A DNA stretch of 55,461 bases from Geodermatophilus saharensis (GTDB lineage: Bacteria > Actinomycetota > Actinomycetes > Mycobacteriales > Geodermatophilaceae), in contig NZ_FZOH01000007.1 of assembly GCF_900188205.1 (NCBI RefSeq), positions 1 to 55,461 on the forward strand. The letters run 5' to 3'. The notes beneath the pieces are model-generated. The model searched no databases. It had not been told where the DNA came from and worked only from the letters and a program-made list of their open reading frames with translations. Position 1 is the first letter of the stretch. Each line of letters begins with the position of its first letter. The position numbers and the translations under genes are program-made. Positions 16,922 to 25,056 of this stretch are shown piece by piece.

Positions 16922-18355
16922 TCAACTCCTGTTGGGCGGCGAGGGGTCGGGAACGGGTGGTGGCTGCCGCCCGGATTGAATCCAACAGGCGCCGATGCAC
17001 CCCACTACGAGCGCATGCAAGCCAGCGAACATGTTGAAGGACAGGGAATCGAATGTCGCGGATGAAACGGCATTTGCGCAGGCGGCACCCGCCAAGGCCG
17101 CAGCCACCAGTCGCAGCGTGGGATCCGCACTCCGATGCCGCGCGTGCAGCGCTGTCACCACCGGGATGACCAACCAGGCCACCACGCCGGTCAGCCCGAT
17201 TACCCCGAGCTCCACGGCGCCCTTCAGGTATTGGTTGTCCAGGATGTCGAGCGCGTCGAGCGGCATGAAGGTGCCGCCACCCGTCCCGAGCCACGGGTGC
17301 TCAGCGACCATCTTCTGGACCATCGGATAGTCGTCCAGGCGAGATGAGACGGACAGGTCATCGCTACCTGCACCGATGAAGGTCGCCAGGGTTCGTATGT
17401 ACCCCGGCCGGGCCAAGACGAGCAGCAGCGCTCCCACGGGGAGGAACACGACGGCGCTCGCTCGCGTCCGCGCGGGGAGCAACACGACGAAGACCACCAA
17501 CGCCACCAGGACCGACAGCACCGCGGAGCGAGATACGGAGGCCGGTACGGACAGGCCGATGAGAGCCACCGGACCCCACCGTCGCCACGCCCCCCGGCTG
17601 CGATCCTGGATCGCCAGGGCCAGGGCGAGAGGCATCATCATCCCTGCGACCACGCCCAACTCAATCGGGTGCAGCGTGGTCCCGGTCACGCGCGTGAGGG
17701 CCCCGCGCGGCTGGTAGACGCTGTACGTGCTGTTCACCTCGAATCCCGGGAGGGACTGGCGGATGATGCCGCTGAGGTCCAGCGTGAGGACCCACTGCAG
17801 AACCGCAACGAGGGAACAGAAAGCCGCGCCCAACACGGCCAACCTCAGCACCGACAGAAGCGCCTCGCGGGTCTCGAGTCCTTCCGCTGCGACGAGCACC
17901 ACGCCGGCTGACGATGCGATGAGCATGATCCAGCGATCCGCACTCAGCTGCTGTGTTCCGCTCAGGCCATGGAAGGGCGTCATTGCCCAACACGCGAGGC
18001 TCGTGACCGCCCACAGTCCGACGACGCCCCGCGTGGGGTGCCGCACCAGCAGGGGATTGTGGAGCCCGAGCAGGACCGACAACCCCCAGCCTCCGAGTAG
18101 GCCCAGAGCGACGAGGCTGGCCACGAACCCCTGACCCCCGACCACACGCAGCACCAAGTCGGATGGGAACACGAACAGGCACAGCGCGTATGTGCCGACT
18201 GCAGCGACCACGTGCGATTCGCGACTCTGGTGCGGAAACGAGCTCAACGCCGTCACGGAGACACCCGTCAACGCGGGCCGGGACGTCGAACGGCCAGGTG
18301 CATCGACTCGTGGGCCCTCGCGCCGTCGAGTCTTCTGACCCAAGTCCCGTGTCAT
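16922..18355 (-). CDS. O-antigen ligase/polymerase family protein (Wzy-like)
   Basis: 477 residues. I chose the ATG at 18355, which overlaps the upstream stop as ATGA, over a start 21 bases upstream. About ten or more hydrophobic helices are visible. A large loop holds the ligase/polymerase signature region GALTRVTGTTLHPIELGVVAG and, later, HPWLGTGGGTF. These Arg/His-containing loops are characteristic of Wzy_C/O-antigen ligases. It should polymerise repeat units on the outer face of the membrane, with chain length set by the adjacent Wzz. The N-terminal ~45 residues are polar. Confidence 0.88.
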   Translation of the reverse strand: MTRDLGQKTRRREGPRVDAPGRSTSRPALTGVSVTALSSFPHQSRESHVVAAVGTYALCLFVFPSDLVLRVVGGQGFVASLVALGLLGGWGLSVLLGLHNPLLVRHPTRGVVGLWAVTSLACWAMTPFHGLSGTQQLSADRWIMLIASSAGVVLVAAEGLETREALLSVLRLAVLGAAFCSLVAVLQWVLTLDLSGIIRQSLPGFEVNSTYSVYQPRGALTRVTGTTLHPIELGVVAGMMMPLALALAIQDRSRGAWRRWGPVALIGLSVPASVSRSAVLSVLVALVVFVVLLPARTRASAVVFLPVGALLLVLARPGYIRTLATFIGAGSDDLSVSSRLDDYPMVQKMVAEHPWLGTGGGTFMPLDALDILDNQYLKGAVELGVIGLTGVVAWLVIPVVTALHARHRSADPTLRLVAAALAGAACANAVSSATFDSLSFNMFAGLHALVVGCIGACWIQSGRQPPPVPDPSPPNRS

Positions 18356-19230
18356 CCCTCCGCCGACCGTTCCCACTCGAGCAGTGCCGTGCGACGAACG
18401 TCCACCGGAGTCCCGGACTTGGCCGAGATCATCACGGCGAGGTGGTCGGGAGGAGACGTGGCCAGCAGTTGCCGCACCCCCTCAAGGTCCAGCGCTCGCT
18501 CCTCCCAGTGAGTGCCGCAGCGCATGTCACTAGTCACCGTGGATCCGGTGCGGAATCCGAGCACCTCGTCGACGTAGACGCCGTAGAGGATCTCCTCGGA
18601 GAAGTGCAGCTGAGCGCCGATGACCCGCTGCCACGGCCGACCGGCCACCCTCTCGACGTGGGCGAGCAGGCTGCGCACGACGGCGGGATCCCAGGGACAA
18701 GGCGTGGCGATGTAGTCCGGCAGCCTCTCCGTCCTCGTCGGTGGTAGACCCAGGAGCGCTCGGGCCACGGCGTGCCAGCGGACGTGACGGGGCATGTGCG
18801 GCCCTACGACGTCGTCCGACCGGTACAGGACCACGTCGTCGCCGGAGACGTAGGACTGCGGCAGGACCGGCCGCACGAAGACGATGTCGGAGTCCGCGAG
18901 CAGGACGACGTCGGTGTCCGAACGCGCTGCGACGGCGAGCTTGACGATCTGCTGGGTGATCCATCCCCGCACCGGCGGGAATGGGCGGCGCAGGTCGATC
19001 CACACGTTGGCGCCCGGGACCTGCCGGATGCTGCGGGACAGGAAGTCACCGACCTCCCGGACGCGCGTCCGGTCCCCGGCCAGCGACCGGAACCGCGGCG
19101 CGTCCGCGGAAGGGACGACGATCTCGTGGACGACGTCCTGCGGACAGTGGCGGAGGACCGAGTGGTTCAGGTCGGCGCACAACTCGAGGTCAGGGCCGTA
19201 GCTCGGTGTCACCACGGCCAGCCGGGTCAC
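18352..19230 (-). CDS. DUF6492-like putative glycosyltransferase
   Basis: 292 residues, starting with a GTG that overlaps the upstream GT2 stop by 4 bp. It begins TRLAVVTPSYGPDLELC, a GT-A-like opening strand, and has TDVVLLADSDIVFVRP with a DSD that fits a D-x-D metal site. Other conserved-looking segments are GWITQQIVKLA, DYIATPCPWDP and SEEILYGVYVDEVLG. This matches the DUF6492 group seen in actinobacterial polysaccharide clusters. The GT-A fold and the role in glycan assembly are inferred. It is translationally coupled at both ends (GT2 before, Wzy after). Confidence 0.75.
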   Translation of the reverse strand: MTRLAVVTPSYGPDLELCADLNHSVLRHCPQDVVHEIVVPSADAPRFRSLAGDRTRVREVGDFLSRSIRQVPGANVWIDLRRPFPPVRGWITQQIVKLAVAARSDTDVVLLADSDIVFVRPVLPQSYVSGDDVVLYRSDDVVGPHMPRHVRWHAVARALLGLPPTRTERLPDYIATPCPWDPAVVRSLLAHVERVAGRPWQRVIGAQLHFSEEILYGVYVDEVLGFRTGSTVTSDMRCGTHWEERALDLEGVRQLLATSPPDHLAVMISAKSGTPVDVRRTALLEWERSAEG

Positions 19231-20222
19231 GTCCGTCCCCCCGCAGCCGTCGACGCGCCGGGCAGCAGCCGGCGAGCCCGGGCCGACGTGAGGACGCGCA
19301 GGGAGGCGCGCTCCCCGGGACGGGTGATCCGCAACAGTGCGTGCACGACGGCCACCCCCCACGCGGCCGACGCGACCCCGCCGCCGTGCCACTTGTGCGC
19401 ATAGCGCACCCGGTTGAGCGCACAGAGGGCGACGAGCGCAGGCGACGTCCCCGAACCGCCCCCGCTGTGCGAGACGACTGCCGTCGGGGTGTAGCGGATC
19501 CGACCCCCCGCCGCCCGGATCCGGCGGCAGAAGTCCGTCTCCTCGGAGTAGAGGAAGTAGCGCGTGTCCCACGGGCCGACGTGGTCGAACACCGACCGGC
19601 TCACCAACATCGCGGCACCGGTCGCCCAGTCGACGGTCCGCTCCTGCCCGTAGACCGCTGGGCCCCGCACGATCTCGGACGCCCACCCGGGCCGGCCGGG
19701 GACGTGGTCACCGAGCAGCGCCTCGCCGACGGACCGGCGCAGGGTCGGCTCCCGCCGGAGCGAGAAGGATGTCTGGCCGTCGCCGTCGACGATGCGTGGG
19801 ACGACGGCCGCGGCTCCGGTTCGGAGCGCCGTCTCGATCATCGCTGAGATCGCGCCGGGACCCAGGGTGAGATCGGGATTGAGAACGAGGACCCAGCGAC
19901 AGTCCGGTAGGTCCCGGGCAGCGAGGTTGATGCCTCCGGAGTAGCCGAGGTTGCGATCGGACTGCACGAACCTGACGCAACTGCGCCCACGGACGACATC
20001 GCGGACCCGGTCGGTCGAGGCGTTGTCGACCACCACCACGGAGTACGTGCGTCCACCGGCCGCCGCAGGGAGGCTGTCGAGCAGCCGAGGAAGGAACTGG
20101 GCGCTCTCGTAGGTGACCACGACGACCGCGCAGTCCACGGCAGGCGCATGCTCGACCGGCGGAAGACCGGCCCGCGCCGGAGCGGCTGGGGCCAGAGCAC
20201 CGTCGTGATCGAGGGGGAACAC
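19227..20222 (-). CDS. Family 2 glycosyltransferase, rhamnosyltransferase (WbbL)-like
   Basis: 331 residues, GTG start with a strong GGAGGTGA upstream. Motifs are CAVVVVTYESAQFLPRLLDS, VVVVDNASTD, RNLGYSGGINLAAR, WVLVLNPDLTL (NPD as the D-x-D equivalent), DWATGAAMLVSRSVF and FLYSEETDFCRRI. The NPD and the (E/D)-ET-DFC motif are diagnostic of WbbL/RfbN-like dTDP-rhamnosyltransferases, although the donor is not proven. It is the first gene of the minus-strand wzy-wzz group; a divergent plus-strand GT starts 188 bp away, so the intervening region holds promoters for both directions. Confidence 0.9.
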   Translation of the reverse strand: MFPLDHDGALAPAAPARAGLPPVEHAPAVDCAVVVVTYESAQFLPRLLDSLPAAAGGRTYSVVVVDNASTDRVRDVVRGRSCVRFVQSDRNLGYSGGINLAARDLPDCRWVLVLNPDLTLGPGAISAMIETALRTGAAAVVPRIVDGDGQTSFSLRREPTLRRSVGEALLGDHVPGRPGWASEIVRGPAVYGQERTVDWATGAAMLVSRSVFDHVGPWDTRYFLYSEETDFCRRIRAAGGRIRYTPTAVVSHSGGGSGTSPALVALCALNRVRYAHKWHGGGVASAAWGVAVVHALLRITRPGERASLRVLTSARARRLLPGASTAAGGRT

Positions 20223-20410
20223 GGGTCACCTCCGTCCGCGCGGCCCAGAACTGGCCTGGTCGCCGCGACCGTACGGGGAGAATCGCCCCACGTCAGCGGG
20301 TTGGCGTACCGGACGGGCGATGGATCGTGACCGAGGCCGCGGCAGTGGGAGATCGCAGGACGCGGAGCGTCCCGGTCCCTCTTCAGCACGGCTAATCTCC
20401 GGCTCGGACG

Positions 20411-21649
20411 GTGACGGGGACCGTGGGAGGCGTGGTGCTCGGGAGCACGGTGAGCAGCGCGTTCACCAGGAGTCGTCGCGACCTGCTCGTGTACGTCGCC
20501 ACCACGCCGTATCACGGCCCGGCGGGAACCGACCGCCACGTGGCCGACGCGCTCTCCCGCCGTGCCCCTGTCGTCTACGTCGACCCCCCGACGTCGCTCG
20601 TGAACCGGGTCCGCACCCGGCGGTCGACGGGCACCTCCCCGCCGGGGCGTGGCCCCCGCGTCGTCAGTGAGACCCTGGCCGTGATCTCCCCCCGTGTCCC
20701 GCCAGCCATCTCACGAGCCCTCGTGCACCCACTGGAGGCCCCGCTGGTGGCGCGAGCGATCCGACAGGCACTGAGGCGCCTGGCGCCCCAGGACCCGGGA
20801 TCGGCACCAGTTCGCGGCGTCGTGTCCGCGCACGTCGCAGCCCCGTGGTCGGCCGTCCCGGCCCTCCGCCGGGTCTACTTCGCCACGGATGACCACGTGG
20901 CCGGCGCCGACCTCCTGGGAGTGCCGAGGGCACGCCTGGCCCGGCAGGAGCGGGCGACCCTGCGCGGAGCCGATGCCGTCGCGGCCGTGTCGCCGGTGCT
21001 CGCCGAGCGCCTAGCGGAGGGAGGCCGGCGCGTGCACCTGGTGCCCAATGGCTGCGCTCCCGAGGCCTACGCCGACGTCGATGACGCTCCCCTGCCGACC
21101 GATGTGTCCCTCCGTCCTCCTGTCGCGGGGTTCGTCGGGTTCCTCAACGACCGGATCGAGCTCACGCTCCTCGAGGCGGTCGCGGACGCGGGGATCTCAC
21201 TGCTGCTCGTCGGCCCACAGGCGAGCGGACACCGCTCCGACCGGGTCCACGCGTTGGCCGCCCGTCCCAACGTCTGCTGGGTGGGCGCCCGGGCGTTCGA
21301 GGAACTGCCGGGTTACCTGCGCCTCATCGACGTCGGTCTGACGCCGTATGCCGACACGGCGTTCAACCGGGCGAGCTTTCCGCTCAAGACGCTCGAGTAC
21401 CTCGCTGCAGGGCGGCCTGTCGTCTCGACCCCCCTGCCGGCCACCGAGTGGCTTGACACGGACCTGATCCGGACGGCCATCGAGCCGGCGGACTTCGCAG
21501 CTCAGGTAGTGGCGCTGTCGACGTCCGGGCGCATCCCGGAGCAGGTACGAGCTCGTCGCGCCTTCGCAGGCAGCCACAGCTGGGCCGCGCGAGCGGAGGC
21601 GCTGGAGGCACTCCTGTCGCTGCAGACCTCCGTCGAGGTGATCCGGTGA
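20411..21649 (+). CDS. GT-B fold glycosyltransferase
   Basis: 412 residues from the GTG at 20411; GTG codons at 20432, 20435 and 20450 are alternatives with better-placed GGGAG sequences. It has YVATTPYHGPAGTDRHVADAL, an acceptor-domain strand, then VYFATDDHVAGADLL, LVPNGCAPEAY, VAGFVGFLNDRIEL, NVCWVGARAFEELPGYL and FPLKTLEYLAAGRPVVST. The last is the donor-binding E-Y-L-A-A-G-x-P-V-V-S box of families 1/4. It overlaps the next glycosyltransferase by 4 bp. It acts on a cytoplasmic lipid-linked intermediate by analogy. Donor unknown. Confidence 0.86.
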   Translation: MTGTVGGVVLGSTVSSAFTRSRRDLLVYVATTPYHGPAGTDRHVADALSRRAPVVYVDPPTSLVNRVRTRRSTGTSPPGRGPRVVSETLAVISPRVPPAISRALVHPLEAPLVARAIRQALRRLAPQDPGSAPVRGVVSAHVAAPWSAVPALRRVYFATDDHVAGADLLGVPRARLARQERATLRGADAVAAVSPVLAERLAEGGRRVHLVPNGCAPEAYADVDDAPLPTDVSLRPPVAGFVGFLNDRIELTLLEAVADAGISLLLVGPQASGHRSDRVHALAARPNVCWVGARAFEELPGYLRLIDVGLTPYADTAFNRASFPLKTLEYLAAGRPVVSTPLPATEWLDTDLIRTAIEPADFAAQVVALSTSGRIPEQVRARRAFAGSHSWAARAEALEALLSLQTSVEVIR

Positions 21650-22944
21650 CGGCGCTGCGCATCGTCGTGTACCCGCACGCGATGGAGATCGGCGGCAGTC
21701 AGCTCAACGCCATCGAGCTCGCTGCTGCGGTCCGGGAGCTCGGACACCACGTGTCGGTGCTCAGCGATGACGGCCCGTTGCTGACCCGCGTGGACGAGCT
21801 CGGCCTCCCCCGTCTCCCCCTCCCCGGACGACGACGACGGCCGTCCCCTGGGGTCGCCCGTCGGATCCGCGGCCTCGTGCGAGGCTCGGGCGTCGACGTC
21901 GTGCACGGGTACGAGTGGCCCCCGGGGGTGGAGGCGGCGGCCGCGTGCCTGGGGACGAGGGCTGCGGCGGTGTGCACGGTCATGTCGATGGCAGTGGCCC
22001 CGTTCCTACCCCGCTACCTGCCGCTCGTCGTCGGGACCGAGGCGATCCGACGGAGCTCGCAGATCGGGCGTCCGGGCCCGGTGGATCTCCTGGAACCTCC
22101 GGTCGACGTGGTGGCGAACGCTCCCGGGGTCCCGACCGACGCCTTCCGCGTCCGCTTCGGCCTCGAGGACCGCACGCTGTCCACCACCGGCGAGCAGTTG
22201 GTCGATGTCACGGTCGTTTCCCGCTTGGTACCCGAGCTCAAGCTCGAGGGGATCCTCACTGCCGTCGATGCCGTCGGTTCGCTCGCCGCGGCCGGACGCC
22301 CGGTCCGCCTCGTCGTCGTCGGGGACGGTGGCGCGCGGAAAACGGTCGCGCAGCACGCCGAATGGGCCAATGCGCGAGCCGGCCGCCGGGCCGTCGTGCT
22401 CACCGGCGAACTCACCGACCCGCGTCCGGCCTACGCCGCGGCCGACGTCGTCCTGGGGATGGGCGGCTCGGCGTTGCGTGCGCTGGCCTTCGGGCGCCCA
22501 CTCGTCGTGCAGGGCGAGCGGGCGTTCTGGGAACTGCTGACTCCCCGGTCGGTCGACACCTTCCTGGACCAGGGGTGGTATGGCATCGGGGACGGTGAGG
22601 GCGCCGTCGAGCGGCTGACGTCCATCCTGCTGCCGCTCGTGGCCGACCCCTCCTTGCGCGCGTCGCTGGGCCGGTTCGGGCGGGAGCTCGCCGTCGAACG
22701 GTTCAGCCTCCAAGCGGCCGCACGCACCCAGGAGGGGATCTACCGGCGCGCCGTCGCGGCCCGGCCGGACGTTCTACGTCGCGCTGCCGACCTCGGCCGA
22801 TCGCTCGGCGGACTGTTCGGCCACAAGGTCCGGGAGCGGTCCCGGCGGCTCCGTGGCGACGTCGCGCGGGACGACTTCAACGCGACGGAGCATGCCGCAG
22901 CGGCCCTGCGACAGGCGGGGACATCGGTGTCGAGTCCGCGCTGA
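21646..22944 (+). CDS. Family 4-like glycosyltransferase
   Basis: 432 residues; GTG overlaps the previous stop (GTGA). The N-terminal domain has IVVYPHAMEIGGSQLNAIEL (the G-G-x-x acceptor loop), VDVVHGYEWPP and VANAPGVPTDAF. The C-terminal domain has VTVVSRLVPELKLEGIL, LVVVGDGG and AAADVVLGMGGSALRALAFG. The usual E-x-(F/Y)-G-x-x-x-x-E box is replaced by GGSALRALAFGRPLVV, so catalytic detail may differ. The 3' end overlaps the convergent flippase gene by 68 bp, with the tail of each protein encoded on opposite strands. Confidence 0.85.
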   Translation: MTALRIVVYPHAMEIGGSQLNAIELAAAVRELGHHVSVLSDDGPLLTRVDELGLPRLPLPGRRRRPSPGVARRIRGLVRGSGVDVVHGYEWPPGVEAAAACLGTRAAAVCTVMSMAVAPFLPRYLPLVVGTEAIRRSSQIGRPGPVDLLEPPVDVVANAPGVPTDAFRVRFGLEDRTLSTTGEQLVDVTVVSRLVPELKLEGILTAVDAVGSLAAAGRPVRLVVVGDGGARKTVAQHAEWANARAGRRAVVLTGELTDPRPAYAAADVVLGMGGSALRALAFGRPLVVQGERAFWELLTPRSVDTFLDQGWYGIGDGEGAVERLTSILLPLVADPSLRASLGRFGRELAVERFSLQAAARTQEGIYRRAVAARPDVLRRAADLGRSLGGLFGHKVRERSRRLRGDVARDDFNATEHAAAALRQAGTSVSSPR

Positions 22945-24454
22945 GCGGCAAGCCCAGAGCGCCGTCGACCGGCACCTCCCCAGCCGCCACGGCTTCGTCG
23001 GACGGTGAGTCCACCGACCGGGAAGCGCGGAAGCCGCGCAGTGTGCTCCGCTCACGGAAGAGGAGGACCAGCGCCCCGGCCCCAGCCATGGCCGTGGAGG
23101 TCAGGACGGCGACTGGATCGCTGTCCACCCGGACGACCACGACCCAGCCGAGTACGGCGACCGCCGCGGCCACGAGGACGGCGGGCGACACACGCGCGGC
23201 GAGCGTCCCGACGGAGATGCCGGCCCGGCGGAGACCGGCCAGGTAGACGGGCAGGACGACGAGGCCCGTCACCGCGACCTGTGCGGCCGCCGTCCCGGAC
23301 AACCCGGCCAGGTGTGCGCCCACCACGGTCGCCGGGACAGCCGCGACCAGCCACGCCACCTGGGCCACGAGCGCCGTCCTCGTCCGGGCCAGGACGACGA
23401 GCAGGTCGTAGGCGAGTTCGAACAGGATGCGCAGTGCGGCGGCCACCGCCAACCAGGGCAGTACGCCGGCTGCTGCCGACCAGGCCGATCCGTACACCAG
23501 GGGCACCAGCGAGCCCGCTGCTCCCGCGAGCAGCGCGCAGGCGGGGAGCGCCACGGCCGCGAGGAGCGCGGCCCACGCGGTGAAAGTGGACCGCATCGCC
23601 ACGGGGTCGTGCTGCAGGCGGGCGAACAGCGCCGGTGCGACGGCTCGGACCGGCTGGGAGAAGACGCTCACCGGCCAGAGCGAGAGGTTCGCCGCGAGGA
23701 CGTAGACCCCGAGGGGGACGGGCCCGAGGACAGCCCCCACGACGAGCCGGTCCACATTGCCGACGGCGAAGACGACGGCGCTGGCGCCTGCGAGCGGGAG
23801 GCCGAACCTCAGCAGTGCCCGGGCGTGTACGCGATCGAAACCGAGCCGCACGGCCCCCGGCACCGCGGCGATGAACAGCGCCGCCCCCACGAGCGTGCCG
23901 GCCAGGTGCCCCACGGCCAGGCTGACCGCGCCCAGCCCCGAGAGGGCGCAGGCAAGCGACGTCAAGGCACTGACCCAGGCGCCCACCTGGTCGATGACCA
24001 TCTTCCGCCGCTGGCGCAGGTCTCGTTGCAGCATCGCCGCAGGGGTGGCCACCACGCCACTGATGACGGCACCGAGACCCAGCAGCCTGATGACCGGTAC
24101 GGCATCGGGTTCGCCCACGAGCCCGGCCAGCACCGGAGCCAGCCCGGCGCAGAGCGCATAGACGAGCACGCTTCCGGCCACGGACAGAGTGGCCACCGTG
24201 GGCGCGATCTCCCGGGGGTCCCCGGGCCAGCGGACGATCGCCAGGCTGACGCCGAGCTCGTTGATGCTGAGCAGCGCCATGAGGACGAGGAGCGCGACGG
24301 CGTAGGTGCCGAACTCGGCCGGCCCCAGGATGCGTGCGAGGACGATCCCGATCGCCAGGGTGCTCAGCCGGCTCACGGCAGTGTTGGCGAAGCTCCACCC
24401 CAGGGCACGCCCTGCACGACCGTGCAGGCCGGCGCGCTCCGGGGTCCCGGTCAC
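22877..24454 (-). CDS. Polysaccharide flippase (Wzx/MATE-like, oligosaccharide exporter)
   Basis: 525 residues with numerous hydrophobic helices. It begins GRALGWSFANTAVSRLSTLAIGIVLARILGPAEFGTYAVALLV, of which the R-x-L-G-P-x-x-(F/Y)-G-x-Y region is the hallmark of Wzx-type lipid-linked oligosaccharide flippases. It should translocate the undecaprenyl-linked repeat unit to the outer leaflet for the Wzy enzyme at 16.9-18.4 kb. The last ~80 residues are hydrophilic, and the last 22 codons are antisense to the 3' end of the convergent glycosyltransferase gene. The start overlaps the upstream acetyltransferase stop by 4 bp (24451-24454), placing it at the end of the nucleotide-sugar operon. Confidence 0.9.
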   Translation of the reverse strand: MTGTPERAGLHGRAGRALGWSFANTAVSRLSTLAIGIVLARILGPAEFGTYAVALLVLMALLSINELGVSLAIVRWPGDPREIAPTVATLSVAGSVLVYALCAGLAPVLAGLVGEPDAVPVIRLLGLGAVISGVVATPAAMLQRDLRQRRKMVIDQVGAWVSALTSLACALSGLGAVSLAVGHLAGTLVGAALFIAAVPGAVRLGFDRVHARALLRFGLPLAGASAVVFAVGNVDRLVVGAVLGPVPLGVYVLAANLSLWPVSVFSQPVRAVAPALFARLQHDPVAMRSTFTAWAALLAAVALPACALLAGAAGSLVPLVYGSAWSAAAGVLPWLAVAAALRILFELAYDLLVVLARTRTALVAQVAWLVAAVPATVVGAHLAGLSGTAAAQVAVTGLVVLPVYLAGLRRAGISVGTLAARVSPAVLVAAAVAVLGWVVVVRVDSDPVAVLTSTAMAGAGALVLLFRERSTLRGFRASRSVDSPSDEAVAAGEVPVDGALGLPLSADSTPMSPPVAGPLRHAPSR

Positions 24455-25056
24455 CGTGGCTCGGCCGCGCGCACCAGCTCTACGTCACCGAGCTCCGCGA
24501 GGCCGTCGGCCGTGCCGGCGTACGCACGCCCGCACGCTGGGCACGTCAGTTCGTCGTCGAGCCGTTCGCCGCAGGAGCAGACCCAGCCGCGCTGCCGCGC
24601 GGGGTTGCCGGCGACGAAGGCGTGCGCGAGGACGTCGCGGGTGACGACCGACCCGGCGGCGGCGAAGGCGTGCCGGCCGATGCGGGTGCCGCAGACGACG
24701 ACGGTGCCCGCGCCGAGCGTGACGCCGTCCTCCACCACGGTCGGCAGCAGCGCGTCGGCACCCTTCTTCACGTGCGCGCGGGGCCGCAGGTCGTTGGTGA
24801 ACACGACGCCGGGGCCGAGGAACACGTCGTCGCCGACGTCGACGCCGTCGAAGACGAGGACGCCGTTCTTCACCGTCACCCGGTCGCCGAGGCGGGCGCC
24901 GCCCTCGACGTAGGCGTGGTCGCAGACGTTGCAGTCGGCGCCGACGCGGGCGCCGGGCAGCACGTGCGCCCAGGCCCAGATCCGGGTGCCGGGGCCGACG
25001 TCGTCGCTCTCGCACAACCCCAGCCGGTGCACCTGCACGCCGGGCGGCTCAGCCAT
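24451..25056 (-). CDS. Left-handed beta-helix N-acetyltransferase (WbpD/WlbB-like) with C-terminal zinc ribbon
   Basis: 201 residues. Hexapeptide repeats run from about residue 20 to 150 (IGPG/VGAD/LGDR-type turns, VFLGPGVVFTNDLRPRA, ITRIGRHAFAAAGSVVT). This matches WbpD/WlbB, which acetylate the 3-amino group of UDP-GlcNAc(3N)A using acetyl-CoA. The tail after NPARQRGW carries four cysteines in CSCGERLDDELTCPACG, a probable zinc ribbon. It overlaps the upstream DegT gene by 8 bp and the flippase by 4 bp. With the DegT aminotransferase and the Gfo/Idh dehydrogenase it makes a WbpB-WbpE-WbpD-like set for a 2,3-diamino-uronic acid, by homology. Confidence 0.87.
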   Translation of the reverse strand: MAEPPGVQVHRLGLCESDDVGPGTRIWAWAHVLPGARVGADCNVCDHAYVEGGARLGDRVTVKNGVLVFDGVDVGDDVFLGPGVVFTNDLRPRAHVKKGADALLPTVVEDGVTLGAGTVVVCGTRIGRHAFAAAGSVVTRDVLAHAFVAGNPARQRGWVCSCGERLDDELTCPACGRAYAGTADGLAELGDVELVRAAEPR

